A DNA stretch of 64,000 bases from an uncultured Bacteroidota bacterium (GTDB taxonomy: Bacteria; Bacteroidota; Bacteroidia; Flavobacteriales; Flavobacteriaceae), in contig CABYAF010000002.1 of assembly GCA_902516925.1 (NCBI GenBank), forward strand, positions 1-64,000. Reading direction: 5' to 3'. A program made the translations under genes and the position numbers. Positions within the stretch are counted from its first letter, which is position 1, and every line of letters starts with the position of its first letter. Under the pieces are notes generated by a model, which did no database searches, had not been told where the DNA came from, and saw only the letters and a list, made by a program, of their open reading frames with translations. Positions 62,090 through 64,000 of the stretch are shown one piece after another.

Positions 62090-63192
62090 TATCTTAATTT
62101 TTGTCTTCTATTTTTATCATAATCTTCAAATACCATTTCACTTAAACCATCTAGACCAGTATAAAAAGCCTTTCCATTATTTACTTCTGAGAATTTTTTT
62201 ACAAATGTTTGTAAGTAGGGATCACTAGCAATCATAAATGTTGTAATAGGTATATTATTTTTTTTTGCAACCCGAGCCCTGTTGTAGCACTGATCAAGAA
62301 TGAAATTATCAAGACCAGCACTATTTTTATAAAATCCATCTTTTGTAAACATACAACTTGGCTTACCATCAGTTATCATAAAGATTTGTTTATTGTTATT
62401 CTTTTTTCTTCTTAGAATATCAAATGCCAGGTCAAGACCTGCTACAGTATTCGTATGATACGGTCCTACTTTTAAATAGGGTAGGTCTTTAATACTTATT
62501 GGTTTTGCTTCATCTCCAAAAGATAAAATATCAATAGTGTCTTTTGGAAATTTAGTTTTTATGTATTCAACTAAAGCCATAGCAACTTTTTTTGCTGGAG
62601 TAATTCTATCCTCGCCATATAAAATCATACTGTGACTAATATCAATCATTAGCACAGTACTCATCTGAGAGTTCTGGTTTGAGTCCCAAACTACAATATC
62701 TTCTTTCTTAAGTGTTAAATCGTCTTCGCCAGATGAGATAATAGCATTTCTTAAACTCTCAGTCAATAATATTCTGTCAAGAGGATCTCCATATTCAAAA
62801 CCTTTCATATTGAGATTATCATCAGATCCTGATGAAGAAAACTTTGTCCTATGATTTCCTTTTTTTGTCTTTTTCAGCTTACCAAATAGATGCTTCAGTA
62901 CATGTTTTCTTAGAAGCCTTTCTGTCTTGGAGCTAATTTTAGTTTTCTCTTCTCCACTTTGTATTTGTTTAGTAATATATCCTTTATTTAAAAGATCATT
63001 AATAAAGTCATCAATGGTATAATTCTCATCTGTTAGTTGATATTCTTTATCTAACTCTCTTAGCCAATCAATTGCCTCGTCAAAGTCTCCAGAGGTATGA
63101 ATAATAAGTTCCTTAAAAATATTAAATAGCTTCTCGAAGGGAGAAAGATTAGGTTCTTTGTAATTAGTAAACTTAAATGCAGATTTTTTCAA
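62089..63192 (-). CDS. VWA-domain protein, partner of the MoxR-like ATPase
   Basis: A 367-residue protein with a C-terminal von Willebrand factor A domain. The metal site is Asp184-x-Ser186-x-Ser188 (VLMIDISHSMIL), with a Thr near 255 (TNTVAGLDLAFD) and Asp in MITDGKPS. The N-terminal 160 residues are helical and polar, and without signal peptide, so it is cytoplasmic. It is the first gene of the pair with the ATPase. It is like the ChlD-type partners of ChlI but without a chelatase domain. Confidence 0.88.
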   Translation of the reverse strand: MKKSAFKFTNYKEPNLSPFEKLFNIFKELIIHTSGDFDEAIDWLRELDKEYQLTDENYTIDDFINDLLNKGYITKQIQSGEEKTKISSKTERLLRKHVLKHLFGKLKKTKKGNHRTKFSSSGSDDNLNMKGFEYGDPLDRILLTESLRNAIISSGEDDLTLKKEDIVVWDSNQNSQMSTVLMIDISHSMILYGEDRITPAKKVAMALVEYIKTKFPKDTIDILSFGDEAKPISIKDLPYLKVGPYHTNTVAGLDLAFDILRRKKNNNKQIFMITDGKPSCMFTKDGFYKNSAGLDNFILDQCYNRARVAKKNNIPITTFMIASDPYLQTFVKKFSEVNNGKAFYTGLDGLSEMVFEDYDKNRRQKLR

Positions 63193-63259
63193 TTTATCTA
63201 AGAAATTAATTTCAATTCAAATTAAACAAATAAAATTTATCTTAGGGTTTAACTTTACT

Positions 63260-63294
63260 ATATTTAAATGATTTTTAACAATATTTAAATGATT
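63260..63294 (+). repeat. Direct repeat at the mvaD start
   Basis: A 14-base sequence, ATATTTAAATGATT, occurs at 63260-63273 and again at 63281-63294, a spacing of 21 bases. The second copy contains the mvaD start codon. The first contains an in-frame ATG whose six-codon frame stops at 63286-63288, directly before mvaD. Confidence 0.7.
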
Positions 63295-64000
63295 GAAAAG
63301 GATTTTGTCAATATTGATAATTTCTTGTCCGAAGGAATTGTAAAATGGAATTCACCTAGTAATATTGCATTAGTTAAATATTGGGGAAAAAAAGATAATC
63401 AAATACCTCAGAATCCATCAATTAGTTTTACTCTGTCTAAGTCCTTCACAACAACTTCTGTAGAATTTAAACCTAAAAAAAATAAAGTCAATTCTATTGT
63501 TTTTGAATTTGATGGTATTAAAGATCACGAGTTTGGTCAAAAAATTAAATTATTCATTAGTGACATTGAAAAATATTTTAGCTTTTTAAAAAATCATGAT
63601 ATTAATATAAAATCAGAAAATAATTTTCCTCATAGTAGTGGGATTGCCTCATCTGCATCATCAATGTCTGCATTAGCATCATGTTTAGTTGATATTGAAA
63701 AGTTAAATTCCAATAAACAAGATGATTCATATTATTTAAAAAAGAAATCATTTATAGCTAGGCTTGGTTCTGGAAGTGCATCTAGAAGTATAGAGGGGCC
63801 AGTCTCTATTTGGGGTGAATCAAATTCTTATCCTGGAAGTTCCAATTTATTTGCAATTAACATCTCAGAAGATATTGATCAGATATTCCAAGAATATCAA
63901 AACACAATTCTTGTAATTGATCCAGGAGTTAAGAAAATATCAAGTTCGATTGGACATAAGTTAATGAATCAAAATCCATTTTCGAAAATAAGGTTCAGTG
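63289..64000 (+). CDS. mvaD: Diphosphomevalonate decarboxylase (3' end outside the window)
   Basis: This GHMP-kinase-family enzyme makes isopentenyl diphosphate from mevalonate diphosphate. The N-terminus has WNSPSNIALVKYWGKKDNQI, then NPSISFTLSK, the family signature, and FPHSSGIASSASSMSALASC is the ATP-binding loop, followed by ARLGSGSASRSIEGPVSIWG. The frame is open to the last base (237 codons seen). The ATG at 63289 is used since the upstream in-frame ATG meets a stop just before it. It indicates the mevalonate route, as in Flavobacteriia. Confidence 0.93.
   Translation, partial: MIEKDFVNIDNFLSEGIVKWNSPSNIALVKYWGKKDNQIPQNPSISFTLSKSFTTTSVEFKPKKNKVNSIVFEFDGIKDHEFGQKIKLFISDIEKYFSFLKNHDINIKSENNFPHSSGIASSASSMSALASCLVDIEKLNSNKQDDSYYLKKKSFIARLGSGSASRSIEGPVSIWGESNSYPGSSNLFAINISEDIDQIFQEYQNTILVIDPGVKKISSSIGHKLMNQNPFSKIRFS

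Overview
The window is an AT-rich, gene-dense bacterial chromosome segment that reads as a member of Bacteroidota, most likely a small-genome marine Flavobacteriales-type organism. The basis is family content (DUF4271, DUF4296, DUF3098 and DUF2797 proteins, an S16 protein with a charged C-terminal tail, HAD-first FadJ, mevalonate-pathway diphosphomevalonate decarboxylase, ExbB plus two ExbD), gene order (ftsX-DUF3098-truB, hemD-DUF4271) and promoter-like boxes of the Bacteroidota type TAnnTTTG. The marine assignment is inference; no 16S gene is present. Intergenic spaces are very short, none exceeds about 170 bases, and many neighbours overlap by 1-14 bases.

Layout. 1-12.5 kb: rpsP (cut by the window edge), clpP-clpX, a GH3-family protein, DUF2797, a pseudouridine synthase, a queuosine-precursor transporter, folK, a ricin-like lipoprotein, a TrmH-type methylase, mutS overlapping a stand-alone Smr-like gene, then a coiled-coil HExxH lipoprotein and a membrane-anchored DUF6090-like protein. 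12.57-12.79 kb: tRNA-Gly(GCC), tRNA-Leu(TAA) and a strong terminator. 12.8-17.85 kb: an accessory block with a luciferase-like monooxygenase, a sodium/solute symporter, an RND/MMPL exporter, and a 24-codon relic of a second symporter. 17.85-26.6 kb: OsmC, YfiT/DinB, a glycosyltransferase with an LpxH-like phosphoesterase, an AraC-like mini-protein, SCP2, fadJ-fadA and umuC-umuD.

26.6-35.4 kb: sucA and sucB, both parts of the 2-oxoglutarate dehydrogenase complex, are separated by about 4 kb holding a tight GNAT / APC permease / glycerol-1-phosphate-dehydrogenase-like operon and a convergent Tat-exported sugar isomerase-like gene; then tatD and tRNA-Ser(GGA). 35.5-41 kb: fabH, a PqaA-type hydrolase and an ExbB-ExbD-ExbD energising cluster with a putative envelope protein. 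41-47 kb (minus strand): rpoN, asnS, frr, pyrH, truB, DUF3098, ftsX. 47-54.8 kb: leuS, a SemiSWEET, a zinc metallopeptidase, hemD, DUF4271, a dolichol-phosphate-mannose-synthase-like enzyme, dihydroorotase and DUF4296. 54.8-64 kb: tyrS, a two-component system, an alkyltransferase-like protein, an Mrp/NifU-C/ferredoxin-reductase operon for Fe-S and redox work, a MoxR-like ATPase with a VWA partner, and mvaD (cut by the window end).

Most of the window is core housekeeping. The parts that look least ordinary are the symporter relic and GC-richer monooxygenase-symporter cassette behind tRNA-Leu, the uncharacterised operon splitting sucA from sucB, the mutS-Smr coupling, and an inverted repeat lying on the promoter of the Fe-S operon. 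No CRISPR array, insertion sequence or prophage was seen. All family calls come from reading motifs and were not checked by database search.
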